This document shows, piece by piece, positions 1 to 12,300 of a stretch of 64,000 bases of DNA. The notes beneath the pieces are model-generated. The model saw only the letters and a list, made by a program, of their open reading frames with translations, was not told where the DNA came from and did no database searches. Positions within the stretch are counted from its first letter, which is position 1. Each line of letters begins with the position of its first letter. The stretch comes from Utricularia gibba (lineage: Eukaryota; Streptophyta; Magnoliopsida; Lamiales; Lentibulariaceae), in assembly GCA_002189035.1 (NCBI GenBank), contig NEEC01000023.1:186001-250000 (forward strand), written 5' to 3'. The position numbers and the translations under genes are program-made.

Positions 1-94
1 GAGTTTTCATGTGAGTTTTAGGATAAAATCATGTTTGATACATGGATTTCAGCTAAGTAAAAGTATACTTGTATGTTATGTAACAATTTGTGCG

Positions 95-260
95 CGCCTA
101 GTACGATATTGTCTGTTTCGGACATCTAATATTCACGATTTTATGTTTTTTCTACATTCATTCCAAATTGGTCATCCATCCTCACATTAACTTTGGACAA
201 GCATACTTAACTCTTGAATTCATGTGAAGTATCTTTCACCGTGTTGGGAAAAAGACCTCA
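95..260 (-). repeat. Degenerate dispersed repeat, possibly Cassandra-like TRIM LTR
   Basis: The segment shares a core with three other places in the window (near 27.96, 35.6 and 49.3 kb): a run resembling ATGTTCGAAATGAACAATAT, here in reverse orientation around 108-128. Further in, 203-250 (AAGCATACTTAACTCTTGAA onward) resembles the reverse complement of the internal part of plant 5S rRNA. 5S-derived sequence in a short LTR is the mark of Cassandra TRIM elements. The copy is badly decayed and the ends cannot be fixed. The family name is an inference. Confidence 0.4.
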
Positions 261-740
261 TGCTAAATTTAGGTATTCATTTCTTCTTAACCTCATTCTC
301 TCCTCCCATTTGTGATCGATGTGAATTTAACTAAATCAAGGGATAGTCGATTTAGGTAAATAAGGATTTTTTTATTTCAATTCTATTCTTAATCTAGTGT
401 AAATTTAAATGTAGATCTATCAGAAACCATACACAACTAAATAGTGAAGTGAATGACACCCTTGAAGATGATATGAAAACAAGGATTGGTGAACAACACT
501 TTTGATCCCTTGCATTTTAGATATTGAAAAAGTCAACTCATGCGGGCCCATGTGTAGATAGCCCCCTGGTCCCCACCTTATGTGATTTATTTGTTTTTTT
601 ATCCCTAAAAGATAATTTATTTTATTAAAAAATTCATATTAAGCAAGGAGCTATTATTTATATTCAATAAATGTTGAGAATAAGGGAATGTACGGTGACG
701 GAATTGTCCTTCTGACTTTTCTCAGCATCCATACCCCGGC
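261..740. other. AT-rich intergenic / upstream region
   Basis: No coding structure is visible. The last 100 bases form the proximal promoter of the DOMON gene that starts at 806. Confidence 0.6.
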
Positions 741-750
741 TCTATAAAAT
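741..750 (+). promoter_or_regulatory. TATA box of the AIR12-like gene
   Basis: TCTATAAAAT lies about 60 bases upstream of the ATG at 806 and is followed by a C-rich stretch suited to a transcription start near 770-780. Confidence 0.65.
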
Positions 751-805
751 ACACGTCACTTGTGGCATTTTCTCACCGTGCATTGCTTGAGTCCTCAACG
801 AAGCT

Positions 806-1741
806 ATGGAGATTTCCGGTCGATCGGCAGCCCACGTCCTTCTCATCTCCGCTGTCGTGTTGCTAGCATCTTCGGCGTCCGCAGACACTTGCGGATCCGA
901 TCAATATGGCCCCATTTTTGAAAATTGCCAAGATCTAGCCACGCTTGGAGCAACTCTCCACTGGACTTACAGGGGGGCCCCTAATCCAACACTTTCAGTC
1001 GCATTCACGGCGGCGCCTCCGCAGCCCGGAGGATGGGTTGCTTGGGGTTTGAACCCTAAGGTGGCTAAGATGTTCGGAACCCAGGCCCTGCTTGCCTTCA
1101 CCCAGGGTACAGGATCCTTGGTGGTGAATACCTACAATCTCTCTTCGAATAGCCCAGATTTGACTTCCCCAACGGCTATCGATTATGCCGTATTGAACAG
1201 GTCGGCGGTAATTTCTGGTAGCCGAATCACGATTCTCGCTGCCATGTCTTTGCCGGCGCCGATTGCGACGATCAATCATGTGTGGCAGGTTGGGCCAGTC
1301 GTCAACGGCGTTCCGCGGCCACATGATTTTTTGCCGGAGAATAAAGAGTCTGTTGGTCAGCTGAATCTGGGGTCAACTCCGGTCACACCTTCTCCGTCAC
1401 CGTCTCCAACGACACCTCCGCTTTCTTCTCCTTCTCCTTCTCCGTCCCCGATTATTCCTCCCCCGTCATCTTCTCCTTCTCCTTCCCCGTCCCGATTACT
1501 CCTCCCCCGTCGTCTTCTCCTTCTCCCTCGCCTTCTCCTTCTCATTCTCATTCTCCTTCTCCATCTCCTATTCCTCCGCCATCGTCCCCGCTGACACCTC
1601 CGCCATCATCCCCGCCGACTCCTCCACCGTCACCCCACGTACGGCTCCTCCCCACCGCCGCCCAGCGGCGCTACTGTGATGTTGGCGACATCGTTGTGGG
1701 TGTGCGCCGTTGCATGGGGCGTGTTTCTATGTGGATTTTAG
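806..1741 (+). CDS. AIR12-like DOMON domain protein, GPI-anchored (two compensating frameshifts)
   Basis: Secreted plant DOMON protein of the auxin-induced-in-root-cultures 12 type. AIR12 is a b-type haem protein held on the outer face of the plasma membrane by a GPI anchor and linked to ascorbate/redox electron transfer. Seen: signal peptide at residues 1-27 ending ASSASA; a single DOMON domain at about 45-170 (LHWTYRG, WVAWGLNP, VWQVGPV); then a Pro/Ser-rich linker. The uninterrupted frame runs only to 1594 and turns into Arg/Leu junk after about 1492. One missing C at 1490-1493 and one extra C in the run 1633-1636 would restore a Pro/Ser linker followed by a hydrophobic tail (VMLATSLWVCAVAWGVFLC), a good GPI signal, ending at TAG 1739-1741. 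The repaired length would be 311 residues. A tandem repeat inside the linker supports the missing C. No intron. A poly(A)-like AATAAA lies near 1875. Confidence 0.8.
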
Positions 1742-3288
1742 TTACTTACTTCTATTTACGTGTTCGTGTTGTTGTGTATCTTTTTACGTTTCTTTTATCT
1801 GTTTTTAACTGCAGTAATTTTTTGTACGCGTGAGTCACCTGTACTTGTTTTTTGACTTTGCAATTTTATAATGGAAAATAAAAATATTCTTTCACTAGCA
1901 TTCATTATTTCCGTTGCACCTAAAAAACAATAATAATATCGTTTTGCTTCTGGTTTTTAATTAGACCATACTTTATTCAAATACATGTAAACTTGACTTA
2001 ATATAAAGAAGGCCATGCCCACTAAGGGTGGAAGAAACATGTTAAATCAAACAATATCATATAAGTAGAATTGAGATAAGTTTTATTTATATTTTCTTTC
2101 ATTTTTTTTATCAAAATATTCAACTTCAACGCACACCCAACTCTACTATTAGAGCAAAATGGACATGAGTTGTGGGGCCCACAATAATCTTTTTCACTCA
2201 CACACATCCTTTTACTTTTTAATTATAAAGTATTCTATTTTTCCAAAATTCATTTTTTTTAATTTTAAAAACCATAAATTTACTGTGTTATATTATTACT
2301 TTGATTATTTGGTTAGGATGAGCTCATACCCTATGTTAAAGTACATATAAGTGTATATTATATATGTTGTGCATGTCTCCACGCTAGTAACACATTTACT
2401 TGTCGAGGCAACACGACTTGGTCACAAAGATGATGACAATATTTACCAATAGACATGAATATTTTGAAAAACATGTTGTTTTAAATAATGATCTTGTAAT
2501 TATTGAACTATGCTAATTCTTATGTTGGTTTGTAGCAGAATGGTGGAAATATTTTACTATAAGTGCACCAAAACCTAAGAAATTTGAAATGAAAATTCTA
2601 GGCTAATGCAGCTCTTATTCAGGTTGTGGATGAAATTAGATCATATGTAATCATATTTATAAAGGATTTATATTTTCGCATTCTAAGTTCCATATTTGAA
2701 TTTTCATATGTAGTCGTATTAATAATCATATAACATGTGATCCAATAGATGTCGAGTTACTTATAAAAGTAGATAGTTTAATTACCGAGAATTCAAATTG
2801 TCCATTTCTTGACTATGAAGAATGTGAATGTATGCTGCATAGAAATTCAGAATACTTGTATATATAAATGGAGTTGGTGAAATGAAAAAAGGTAAATTGT
2901 ATATATTCAATGCATGTATTTTAAACAAATATTAATAAATATATTTTCATGTATGCATTTGAAATTTTGCATTGCATTTGAATGCAATGGGATATGTGAT
3001 GATGAAGTTTCTTAATGTTATTATATCAAATGTTTAGGGACATGTTTTTTGTTTTCTAGTTTTTGAATATTTTGGATGAATATAAAGATATTAAATCATG
3101 ATTCATTAAATTATGATAAATATAATTAAAATGCATTAAATCCACTTCAATCTATTTTTTAAAAAATTAATTCAAAATCATGATTAAACATTAGAACGAG
3201 TTTGCGGATATATCAAGGGTAATATCGGCATTTCAGTGCCCCTAGGGCCCTCGGCCCACTCTGAGTTGGGACGGAACACGAAACCAAG
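1742..3288. other. AT-rich intergenic region
   Basis: About 1.5 kb of very AT-rich sequence. Only short open frames without family features are present; I see no gene, RNA or clear element. Confidence 0.6.
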
Positions 3289-3296
3289 TTATAAAT
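3289..3296 (+). promoter_or_regulatory. TATA-like element of the MazG-like gene
   Basis: TTATAAAT lies 49-56 bases before the ATG at 3345. It would place transcription start near 3320, downstream of an out-of-frame ATG at 3310. Confidence 0.45.
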
Positions 3297-3344
3297 TGAA
3301 CCAGCAGCCATGGCAAACTCTTCGTCATACAATCGGAACCAGGA

Positions 3345-3835
3345 ATGGCGGATGAGAAAAGCAATGATGGAGGAGAAGGAGAAGTTGTTACCATCAATCT
3401 CCTGAAGAAGAAAATGGACGATTTTGCAAAGGAAAGGGACTGGGAAAAGTACCATAGCCCCAGGAATCTTCTTCTTGCCCTCGTAAAGTTTTCCATCTTT
3501 TTTACCATTCTCCTACTTTTTGCGTTGCTTATGGAAATCTGCAATATTTTGTGATCCCCTTTCTGGGTTTTCCTTTGATTGTGTACACACAGGTGGGGGA
3601 AGTTGGTGAGCTCTCTGAAATATTTCAGTGGAAGGGAGAAGTTCCCAAAGGGCTACCTGATTGGAAAGAAGAAGAGAAGGTTCACTTGGGGGAGGAGCTC
3701 TCAGATGTCCTGCTCTATCTCATACGCCTCTCTGATATCTGCGGGATCGATCTTGACAAAGCAGCAATCAGAAAGATTGGCCTGAATGCATTGAAATATC
3801 CCGTGGAAAAATACTGTCCCAATGGTGCAGATTGA
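3345..3835 (+). CDS. dCTP pyrophosphatase 1-like (MazG-type nucleotide pyrophosphohydrolase)
   Basis: All-alpha NTP pyrophosphohydrolase of the DCTPP1/XTP3TPA family, which hydrolyses dCTP and modified dCTPs to the monophosphate and pyrophosphate and so cleans the nucleotide pool. Two exons, 3345-3482 and 3593-3835, joined in phase 0 (CTC|GTAAAG ... ACACAG|GTG), giving 126 residues. The metal-binding residues of the MazG fold are visible: E49xxE52 in GEVGELSEIFQW and E81xxD84 in EELSDVLLYL. The length is normal for plant members, which are often 120-140 residues with a short acidic N-terminus as here. No targeting sequence is obvious, so it is probably cytosolic or nuclear. The gene looks intact. 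Confidence 0.9.
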
Positions 3836-4854
3836 GAGTGAAAAGTCTGCACTTTTTGCTCTCTTTTGATAACTGAGATGATGCCCTGGATTGGAAATGG
3901 ACTGTGGAGCACACCATGTATGCATTTTGTCTGGGTTGGAATCTGTTGGTCAACATGATGAATGGCAGCTGTGTGCTTGGTTGGAATATCTGTCTGCAAT
4001 TCATGACTCCTGCATCTGTGTCCTTCCTTTGACTTCTAAGGAGTGATTTTCATGAATTCAATGCATATCTTTCTTCAGGGCACATTTTGAATCTAACATA
4101 TTTAGCATTTGATGCGGGTGTAAACAAAATCAAGTCTTGAGATTAATGCGTATCTTTTGATTCAATGAGAATCACAATCTCTACAGTGTCGTAATAGTAA
4201 CCGTCGCGGAGTTCTAGAATCCCGGCACCTCGTTCTGCAATCTTCAGGGAGAATTGCGTCGCCGCGTTCGCAAAGCTCCTGGAAGAAGATGTGCAGAGCA
4301 GAGGAGAGCGAATCAAAGGAAGAGACGACTGCAATTAGATTCAGGTGGGCTGCCGCCGGTCCAATTCGTAGCCCCGCCGGAGAAGAAGGCACGCCCGGGT
4401 AACGATCCGACATCCGGGCCATGCTTTGCTGGGCTCAGGCTTTAATGGGCTTCCACTAGTGGGTTTTTTTTTTCCTAAAATTAGGCTTTGGTTTAGTTAC
4501 ATACCTGACTGGATTATGATATTATTTTTATAAATTTTGGAAACGCTCCCAAATTGGAAGCCCTAATTTCCGGAGGTCGGCTTTTTCATTGATCATCTCG
4601 TCTTTGTGGATTCTCCAAAGCAGGTTATCTCTTCTGCTGGATTCCTGCCAGCTAGAGAATTTTACTTCATCTCTGTCGATTTTCGCGAGGCCGATCTCTA
4701 ATATTTAGGCGATTATCGTCGCATGTTCTTTTTTGGCCGTAATATTGATTGATGTAATGCCAGGGACAGACTGTAGCTGAATTCTGTGCGACTTGAAGAA
4801 GAGTCGGACTTTCTCTTTGAAGGCTTTTGAGTTGTTTTACGCCGAACAAGAATC
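3836..4854. other. Intergenic region and 5' leader of SLU7, with a GC-rich block
   Basis: 3836-4130 is the 3' flank of the MazG-like gene. A GC-richer block at about 4190-4450 has open frames on both strands but no recognisable domain. TGGGCT/TGGGCC-type site II motifs at 4430-4450 fit a promoter. About 4560-4854 is probably the 5' untranslated leader of the SLU7 gene. Confidence 0.45.
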
Positions 4855-7419
4855 ATGGCCACTTCTTCGGGTAACCTCTTGCACTTCAACCTCTCTTCAT
4901 GCCCATTTTTATTGTGTACGATCAAGGTTTAATAGTTTAGCGTTATAGTTTTAACTTTGGCTTGTTAATCATTTGGTTTTTGTTCCACAGAGCCTGCATA
5001 ATCATATGTTCGTTTTTCATGTGAGATTGACTCTTTAATCTGTTCCTGTTGTTTAGTTGCTTTTAAATCTAGAGAGGATCACCGAAAACAGCTTGAACTA
5101 GAAGAGGCTCGAAAGGCTGGGCTTGCGCCTGCTGAAGTAGATGAGGATGGGAAAGAAATTAACCCTCACATCCCACAGTACATGTCTTCAGCCCCTTGGT
5201 ATCTCAATGCAGAGAGACCTGTATGCATCTTTATCTTCGCCAAGTTTTTCTGCATGTGCGCAATCATCTGTTGTATTAGTAAACAAGCTAACCTCTATCA
5301 TATTTCTTCTCTTTCAGAGTTTGAAGCATCAAAGGAAGTGGAAGTCTGATCCCAATTACACAAAATCTTGGTATGAAAGAGGCGCAACAACTTTTCAAGC
5401 TGATAAGTACAGAAAGGGCGCTTGTGAGAAGTATGCTTGCCCTTATCTCAGTTGGGTTGCAGCACATTTAATTTTTCTCGATTCCGTTAATTTTTTCTTT
5501 TCTCAAATGTAGCTGTGGAGCTATGACACATGATAAGAAGTCATGCGTTGAAAGACCCCGGAAGACAGGAGCCAAATGGACTGGAAGAAGTATTGCTCCT
5601 GATGAGAAGATAGAGACATTTGAGCTTGACTATGATGGAAAGCGTGATCGTTGGAATGGTTATGATGCTGCATCATATGCTCATGTAATTCAGAGGTATG
5701 AAGCTAGGGATGAAGCTAGGAACAAATATTTGAAGGAGCAGCAGCTTAAGAAGTTAGAGGGTAGAAATAATGATGAAGACAAAGATGGCGGTAGTGATGA
5801 TGAAGACAATGACGATTCCCTAAGAATTGATGAGGCCAAGGTGGATGAGAGTAAGCAGATGGACTTTGCGAAGGTTGAGAAGCGTGTCCGTACCACTGGT
5901 GGTGGTAGCACCGGCACTGTCAGGTATGCTTTTATTTCGCATTCACATTCTGCACTTGGTGAATTTAACTCTTACTGCATATACAGGCGTTTATTATTTT
6001 TCAATCTAGGTTTTGATTATCACATCTGTATTTTTAACCAAGGAACTTTTGATTGAACAGGAATTTGCGTATTCGGGAAGATACTGCAAAATATCTTCTT
6101 AACCTTGATGTTAACTCTGCACATTATGACCCTAAAACTCGTTCTATGCGTGAGGACCCTCTACCAGATATGGACCCATCTGAGAAGTTTTATGCTGTAA
6201 GTTACCATTATTTAAAGTTTTTAAATTATTCTTTGTCCTTTTCCCCTGTAAAGTACCGTGTATGATGTTTCTAAAATCTTAAAAAAAAAAATATACAGGG
6301 AGATAATCGCCACAGAGTTAGTGGTCAAGCATTGGAGTTTAAGCAGCTCAATATTCATGCTTGGGAAGCATTTGATAAGGGACATGATGTTCACATGCAA
6401 GCAGCACCATCACAAGCAGAATTGCTGTTTAAAAATTTCAAGATTAACAAGGAGAAGTTGAAGTCTCAAACGAAAGACAAAATCATGGAGAAGTATGGAA
6501 ATGCTGCAACGGAAGAAGTGCTTCCTAGGGAACTTTTACTAGGTCAAAGTGAGAAGGAAGTTGAGTATGATCGAGCTGGTAGAATCATTAAAGGCCAGGT
6601 ATGAATCAGTTGTTTCCGTCTCAGTAGGTCTTACCACCAATGCCATTCCAGTATGCTTGTGCATGAACTGCGTCGACTGGAGGGCATTATATGTTTCAAA
6701 TTTATTATTTTTTGCTTGAATTTTTTCCCCTATCATATGTAACACTGATGAAATACACAGGAGTTTTCTATTCCCAAGAGCAAGTACGAGGAGGATGTTT
6801 ACATAAACAATCATACTAGCGTTTGGGGTTCCTGGTGGAAAGATCACCAGTGGGGATACAAGTGCTGCCAACAAATGGTCAGAAACAGCTATTGTACTGG
6901 GGCTGCTGGTATTGAGGCAGCTGAAGCTGCATTGGATCTTATGAAAGATAATATTGCTCGAAAAGCGGCAACTGAAGGTTTAGTTCTCTTGTTTGACCAG
7001 AAATGTGCACTCCCTTTTGTTTGACCAGAAATGTCATCAATTAACATGATGTGTTTTCCATGTTTTCCCTATATCAAACCAGAAGCACCCGCGCAAGCTG
7101 TTGATAAAAGACTTGCAACATGGGGATCTGACGTCCCTGATGATTTGGAATTGGACCAGACGAAATTAGCTGAAGCACTTAAAAAGGTAACTTTTGCTTT
7201 CGGGTGTCACCCTCCTCCTAGAAACTGCAGAAGCTTGTGCTCTGAACTGTTTCTAAAAATTGCCCCTTTCAGGAGGATGAAAAGCGAAGAGAAGAGAAGG
7301 ATGAAAGGAAAAGAAAGTATAACGTGAAGTGGAACGATGAGGTGACCCACGAAGACATGGAAGCCTACAGGATGAAGAGGATACACCACGACGATCCAAT
7401 GAAGGACTTGCTGCATTAA
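4855..7419 (+). CDS. SLU7: Pre-mRNA-splicing factor SLU7
   Basis: Second-step splicing factor that holds the free 5' exon for 3' splice-site choice. Nine exons: 4855-4870, 5057-5220, 5318-5430, 5513-5923, 6061-6196, 6299-6598, 6761-6977, 7083-7186, 7273-7419. All junctions are GT-AG and keep the frame, giving 535 residues, the size I recall for the Arabidopsis protein. The CCHC zinc knuckle is C96-x2-C99-x4-H104-x4-C109, split by intron 3. The [12 protein letters not shown] block of the family is present, followed by a basic/acidic C-terminal tail. The first exon carries only five codons plus one base, so simple ORF calling misses the true start. It is nuclear. The gene is complete and conserved, with a short leader and no sign of disruption. 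Confidence 0.95.
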
Positions 7420-7770
7420 TGACACAAAAGTAGCCTCTTCCCGGAGCGAATGAACTGGCTCCGGCTCGGATGGAAGTTCGGTTCCCGTGAACCAGAGCTC
7501 GGCCCAACCGGACGAGTTAGTTATCTATCCCGTGTGATAAATGCTTTGAGACCCTAAGACACACTGTGTGTGATTTTGTTTTTGAAATTACGTAAATAAT
7601 CTAAAAATAAGAAAAAAATCAAAATAATTGATATATTATAAATACGATAACTATCGAGCATTAATCATTTTAAAAATATTTAATTGGATTTATTAGATTC
7701 AATTCATGAATGGTGAAAATGGAGTATTGAAGTGTTGGCGGAAAATCTTGAACTGATCGTTTCAGAGAAG
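7420..7770. other. Short intergenic region between SLU7 and SDH6
   Basis: Contains the 3' untranslated part of SLU7 (to about 7550), a short AT-rich gap and the SDH6 leader. An in-frame GTG at 7732 precedes the ATG of SDH6 but has no support as a start. Confidence 0.6.
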
Positions 7771-8803
7771 ATGGGCGACGAGACTCAGGGAGCGAAGGAA
7801 GATGGAACCAACGCCTTGGGAAGATACTGGGAAGGGTACAAGGAATTTTGGGGCGAGAGATTCTCATTTCTCAACAACTATTCTAGATTTCTCAACCCAG
7901 AGACGCCGTTGCCTCATTGGGATGGATCCGTCGTCGAAGATTTCATTGCCTCCGATCCCGTCCATGGCCCTGCTGTATGAATCCCGCCGTTTTTCTGCTT
8001 CAATTGCGAGACCGGATCCGTTTTCTTATATTTTATTTTGGTGTTTTTTGGATATGGGATTCGATTATGACATTCTGGAGTAGGTTGATGATTTTGACAG
8101 TTTTGTTTCATCTCTGTTTAGATCTTCTTTGTGCTCTATGAAAATTTCAATTTTCGGTTTTGTCATACATAATCTAGGTGTGGTTTGATATAAGTGAAAG
8201 CATGATTTTTCATTTCTGTTTTTTGCTAATCCAAAATCCAACTTGTACTTCATCATTTGCTCCATTTCCTTCAGCTGAAAACTGCAAGGGAAGCTGCTAA
8301 ATTTGGGGCCGTAGGTGCCGCCGTTGGAGCAGTTTCAACCGCCGGATTTGCTTGGAAATATTCTCGGAGTTTGCACGGTAGGTTTTTTCGTGTATCCAGG
8401 AAATATTCTCCTGATGTTTAAACAAGGGTAGCTCTGTTAAGCATGCCTATTGCATACCAATCTTGCTCTGCATCTGCGTTTTCACACTCGATGTCTTCTT
8501 CACACTCATAAAGATCCTACTTTCAAACACTTGATGCCTGCTTAAGTGCTGAGTATGGAATTGCCCAACTACTTGTGTCTAGTTGTAGGCCTGATTAAGT
8601 GATCTCTGACTTAAATGCATTGACAATTGCATCCTAATCCAATGTCCATCCATTCGGCAGGCGCTGCTCTCTCTTTTGCTTTTGGAGCGGTGGTGGGTAG
8701 CACCTTCGGAATCGAAGTCGCCAACCACTGGTACCAGTTATACAGACTGGACACCATGGCAGCACAGGTCAAGTTCTTCGAGTGGCTACAGAAGAAGGCC
8801 TGA
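7771..8803 (+). CDS. SDH6: Succinate dehydrogenase subunit 6 (plant complex II)
   Basis: Plant-specific accessory subunit of mitochondrial complex II in the inner membrane. Three exons: 7771-7974, 8275-8377, 8661-8803, all GT-AG, giving 149 residues. Recognised from the conserved stretch ERFSFLNNYSRF, the EDFIASDPVHGP motif at the exon 1 end, then two hydrophobic Gly/Ala-rich helices (KFGAVGAAVGAVSTAGFAWKY and AALSFAFGAVVGSTFG) and the C-terminal LDTMAAQVKFFEW. The helices fit membrane anchoring. The start is the ATG at 7771 because the upstream frame has only a GTG. There is no classical presequence, as usual for this subunit. Complete. Confidence 0.9.
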
Positions 8804-9359
8804 TGGTCTCCCATCCCTGGCTGCACAGGCCCTGCTTTCCTTCACAGTGAAGGGTGTGAGGAATAACAATGTGCTTCATCACTTTCCAGTTTCTCCCCCA
8901 GCGACCTAATGGTGTAGTGTGCTGATTGCAGCACAATGAGGCCATTGCAGCTCATGAATAAGGATCCTTTTAGCACAAAAAGTGACCAATTGCAGTTTCA
9001 GTTTCTATATAACCAACTTGAAGTCATCAAAACCCATTAACCAGGGGGATTAGTTAGGCTCATGTGTTTGTAGGCTTGATGATACCAAGGGGTCTCTCTA
9101 CATATTACATAAGATCCATTTTAAAAATCAATTTTATTGTCAGATAATATTGGAATTAAAATCTAAATGTAATTTGAAATCCCAAATATGGTGTTCATTT
9201 GAAGTATCAAATAATTGATTCATATGGATATTACAATAAAATCCTTATAAGAAGAATCAATCACTAGGCAAGGCAAGTGATCCTCCTCTCTTGTCATGTG
9301 TTGCTGATCCACTTGTATGCATGCATGCGTCTTGTGTAGCAGGTGGGAGGGCGGTATGA
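8804..9359. other. Convergent 3' flanks of SDH6 and VPS50
   Basis: Holds the SDH6 3' untranslated region (to about 9100) and the VPS50 3' untranslated region on the opposite strand. No additional gene is seen. Confidence 0.6.
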
Positions 9360-12300
9360 TCACAACATTTGTGCAACACCACCAGCAGCAGCCACATCGC
9401 TGTTTGTTATTCTTTCTAAAACATCCAACCTGCTTTTCCTTTTCCAGCCTTTCATTGATGCAACAAGGTTCACCAGTCCAACTACTTGATTCTTGGTGTA
9501 TTCCTGCAAACCAAAAGGGATGATTCCCGGCTTCACACAGAGGCATGTGCAATGAGAGTTTTTTTTTGGTACCGGATGGGCACGAGACCAATGGACGAAC
9601 TCGGTCTCAGGAAGGTAGTACGCCTGATTAGGAGGGAGTGGGAGGAAGATGAGATGCTGGAATAATGGAAGAAGAACGAACAGAGAGGAGGTTCTGAGAT
9701 ACCTTGATGTAAGTTTCAACTGTCTGAAGTTTCTGTTTGACATCGGTCTGGACGAAATGTTTGAGACCGTTGATTAGAACCTGAAAGGTGTATCAGAAAG
9801 GAAATGGCGTCAGACATGTATGCACGAGGAGCCAAGAGCCGAATTCCTAAAAGTGCTTCTGACGTAGCAAGCCATTCATGATGGTGTGCGTGTGTCGGAA
9901 GGATGGGTCTAGAGAATGACCTGAAGATCCAAAGACATGAGAGCCCGTCCCTCATCCGTGCATTTCTTCACGCAAGATAGACCCTCAATGAGAGTCTCTG
10001 CTATACTTTCAAGTCCATATTCTAAGAGAAGGTCTTGAACCTTGACGACAAGGAGATATATAAGAATCATGAAGAGAAGACAACGAAAAACATGACAAGT
10101 GTGGAATCAGCAATGCGAGCTTCGAAGTCGTTTTTGCATGCTACTGTATAGATCCTATAATGTCAAATAAAATTGGTGTTTGCTACCTCTTTCCGGATAC
10201 CGCCATAAGCAACCCTTGTCTTGAAATGCTTAAATTCTCCGAGTAACAGATCTACATACCTAAGAGGCACAAGCGATTTGTGCATAAATTCTGAGTAAAA
10301 GATCTTTAGCACTGCAAAAGGAACGGTGGACAGCTTTCACTGGGAAATCCAACATATCAACTCGCGCAAAAACCTACCCATTATGTTCTAATCCAAGCTC
10401 CTTCACCTCCCATTTAGCGTTGGCAATGCGTTCAACATACCTACACCATTCAACTAACTGATATTACTATATGAATCTGAGTATTGAATTTCCAAAAGGC
10501 TGATATTTGAAGCTGTTTACTAGGTGGAAACCACTCAAAGCAATACATCGAATACCTACAGGTTGTCTTAGATTGAACTCACAAACAGCTGTTTTATAAG
10601 AAATATATCTGCTTATTGACACCAAAATTAACTTAATAGAGATGATGTAAACTTCAAAAAAAAAAAAAAAAAAAAAGTAACAGGACGCTAGAAAGAAAAT
10701 CCATGATGCCTCATGCCATTTCTACATGAGAATACAGCCAAATAGCGGAATGCAGCACCATAGCATGAAGTTCATCAGGTATAATAAAAAGAATCTAAGT
10801 TACTAACCCATTCACGTGGAGTAGGATCTTTGATGTTGTTCTATGGATGTGTTGAGTGAGTTCAGGAACTGCACCAACCTGTAACAGAACGATGAAGGAA
10901 ATACAGATCATCAACTTCATCAGAATTTTTGCATAATTCTAATTCCGCATATTAGCTTGGCCAGGATTGCTATCAGTGGTGTAGAAAATTTTGGAATGAC
11001 TTGCTATCCAGTGTCAATGAAAGTTTGGAACTGGCCATTTATGAGAAGGGGGCTCAATTTATCATAGAGAGGCATGCACAACGTACCAAATTGATATAGA
11101 AGTCTTCAATAACTGCTCCATTCTTCTGAAGAAGAATTGCTTGAAGATTTGCTTTTGATCTAAGCAATAATTGCGCAACAAGGCAAATGGTGTCAGCTGC
11201 TGCACATCTTTCCTGCAGAAGTAAATTTTACAGGCATTATAGAAAGGACAAAAAACTATTAAAAAGAAGCAATGAAAACACGACAAAGCATAAAGAATGC
11301 GAAACTTGAACAGAAAAATATCTCTGAGAGAAACGAAAATTTTCAAAATATATGGACGTGATAACATCCATAGAATAAACAAGGAAAAAAAAACGATCAC
11401 CGACAAAGGCATTACTGCAATGGTCTAGTATCATACCGTGAGCCCACGTATTGTGTGATTCAATTGACTGGGAGGACTGATGGGAGTTATATCCATGTGG
11501 GATGCAAATGGTGGACCTGAAGATGCTGGAAATGAAGGTGGCGCATGAACGGGCTTTAACCACTGATCTGAATCTTGTGAAATCCTTAATACTGCATTCT
11601 TTAGCTTGACTGAAAAAACAATATGGCATTTAGCGGGGCATCAATAGCATCTGCATCAAAAGGAAGCCAACAACACTTACGAGGAAGTGACTCAAGGATG
11701 ACTTTCCCATTAGGTTGCACACTGTTTACAGTAGATGACTCATATAGGAAGAAGAAAAACATCTCAAACAACTGGCATATGCCCTGTTGAAATCAATGGA
11801 AAACCGCTTTAACTACCATATTTTGTGGCGTAGAAACACCATCTAGGAGTCTACCTTGAAAAACTCAATATTGACAATCTCTAGTTTCTGCATCAACCGT
11901 GCATATTTGTCCATCATTCTGCAAATTAATCTGTGAACCTATAGACCACTAAAATCTTAAATATAAATGCATTCTGAAGCAAAGAATTTAAAAGCTCACT
12001 TCAGGAGACTTAGCGATGATCCTGTTTGTGCGATCATCTCACTGTCATTTCCATGAGAAGTGTTATGCCTTGAATGACCTGGTTGGGAAATACGACTAGG
12101 AAGCTGGCTATCTTCATCAATAAAATCTGCATGGAGGTCTTCATTTTCATCTTCTGTGAAATTAGATCCATTTCCATGCTCTATGGGGGAATAATTGCTG
12201 CTGTCGGGAATTCTACCAGTGCTTCCGTCTCTTGTTGCTAACAGATTAGTGTGGAAAGGATCAGACTGCTCCTCAAGACTGTGTTTGTACAAAAACGGGT

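Noticed and set aside
3310-3405. Upstream open reading frame with a strong ATG context overlapping the start of the MazG-like gene
   Set aside because: A TATA-like element at 3289 would put transcription start near 3320, after this ATG, so it is probably not in the mRNA.
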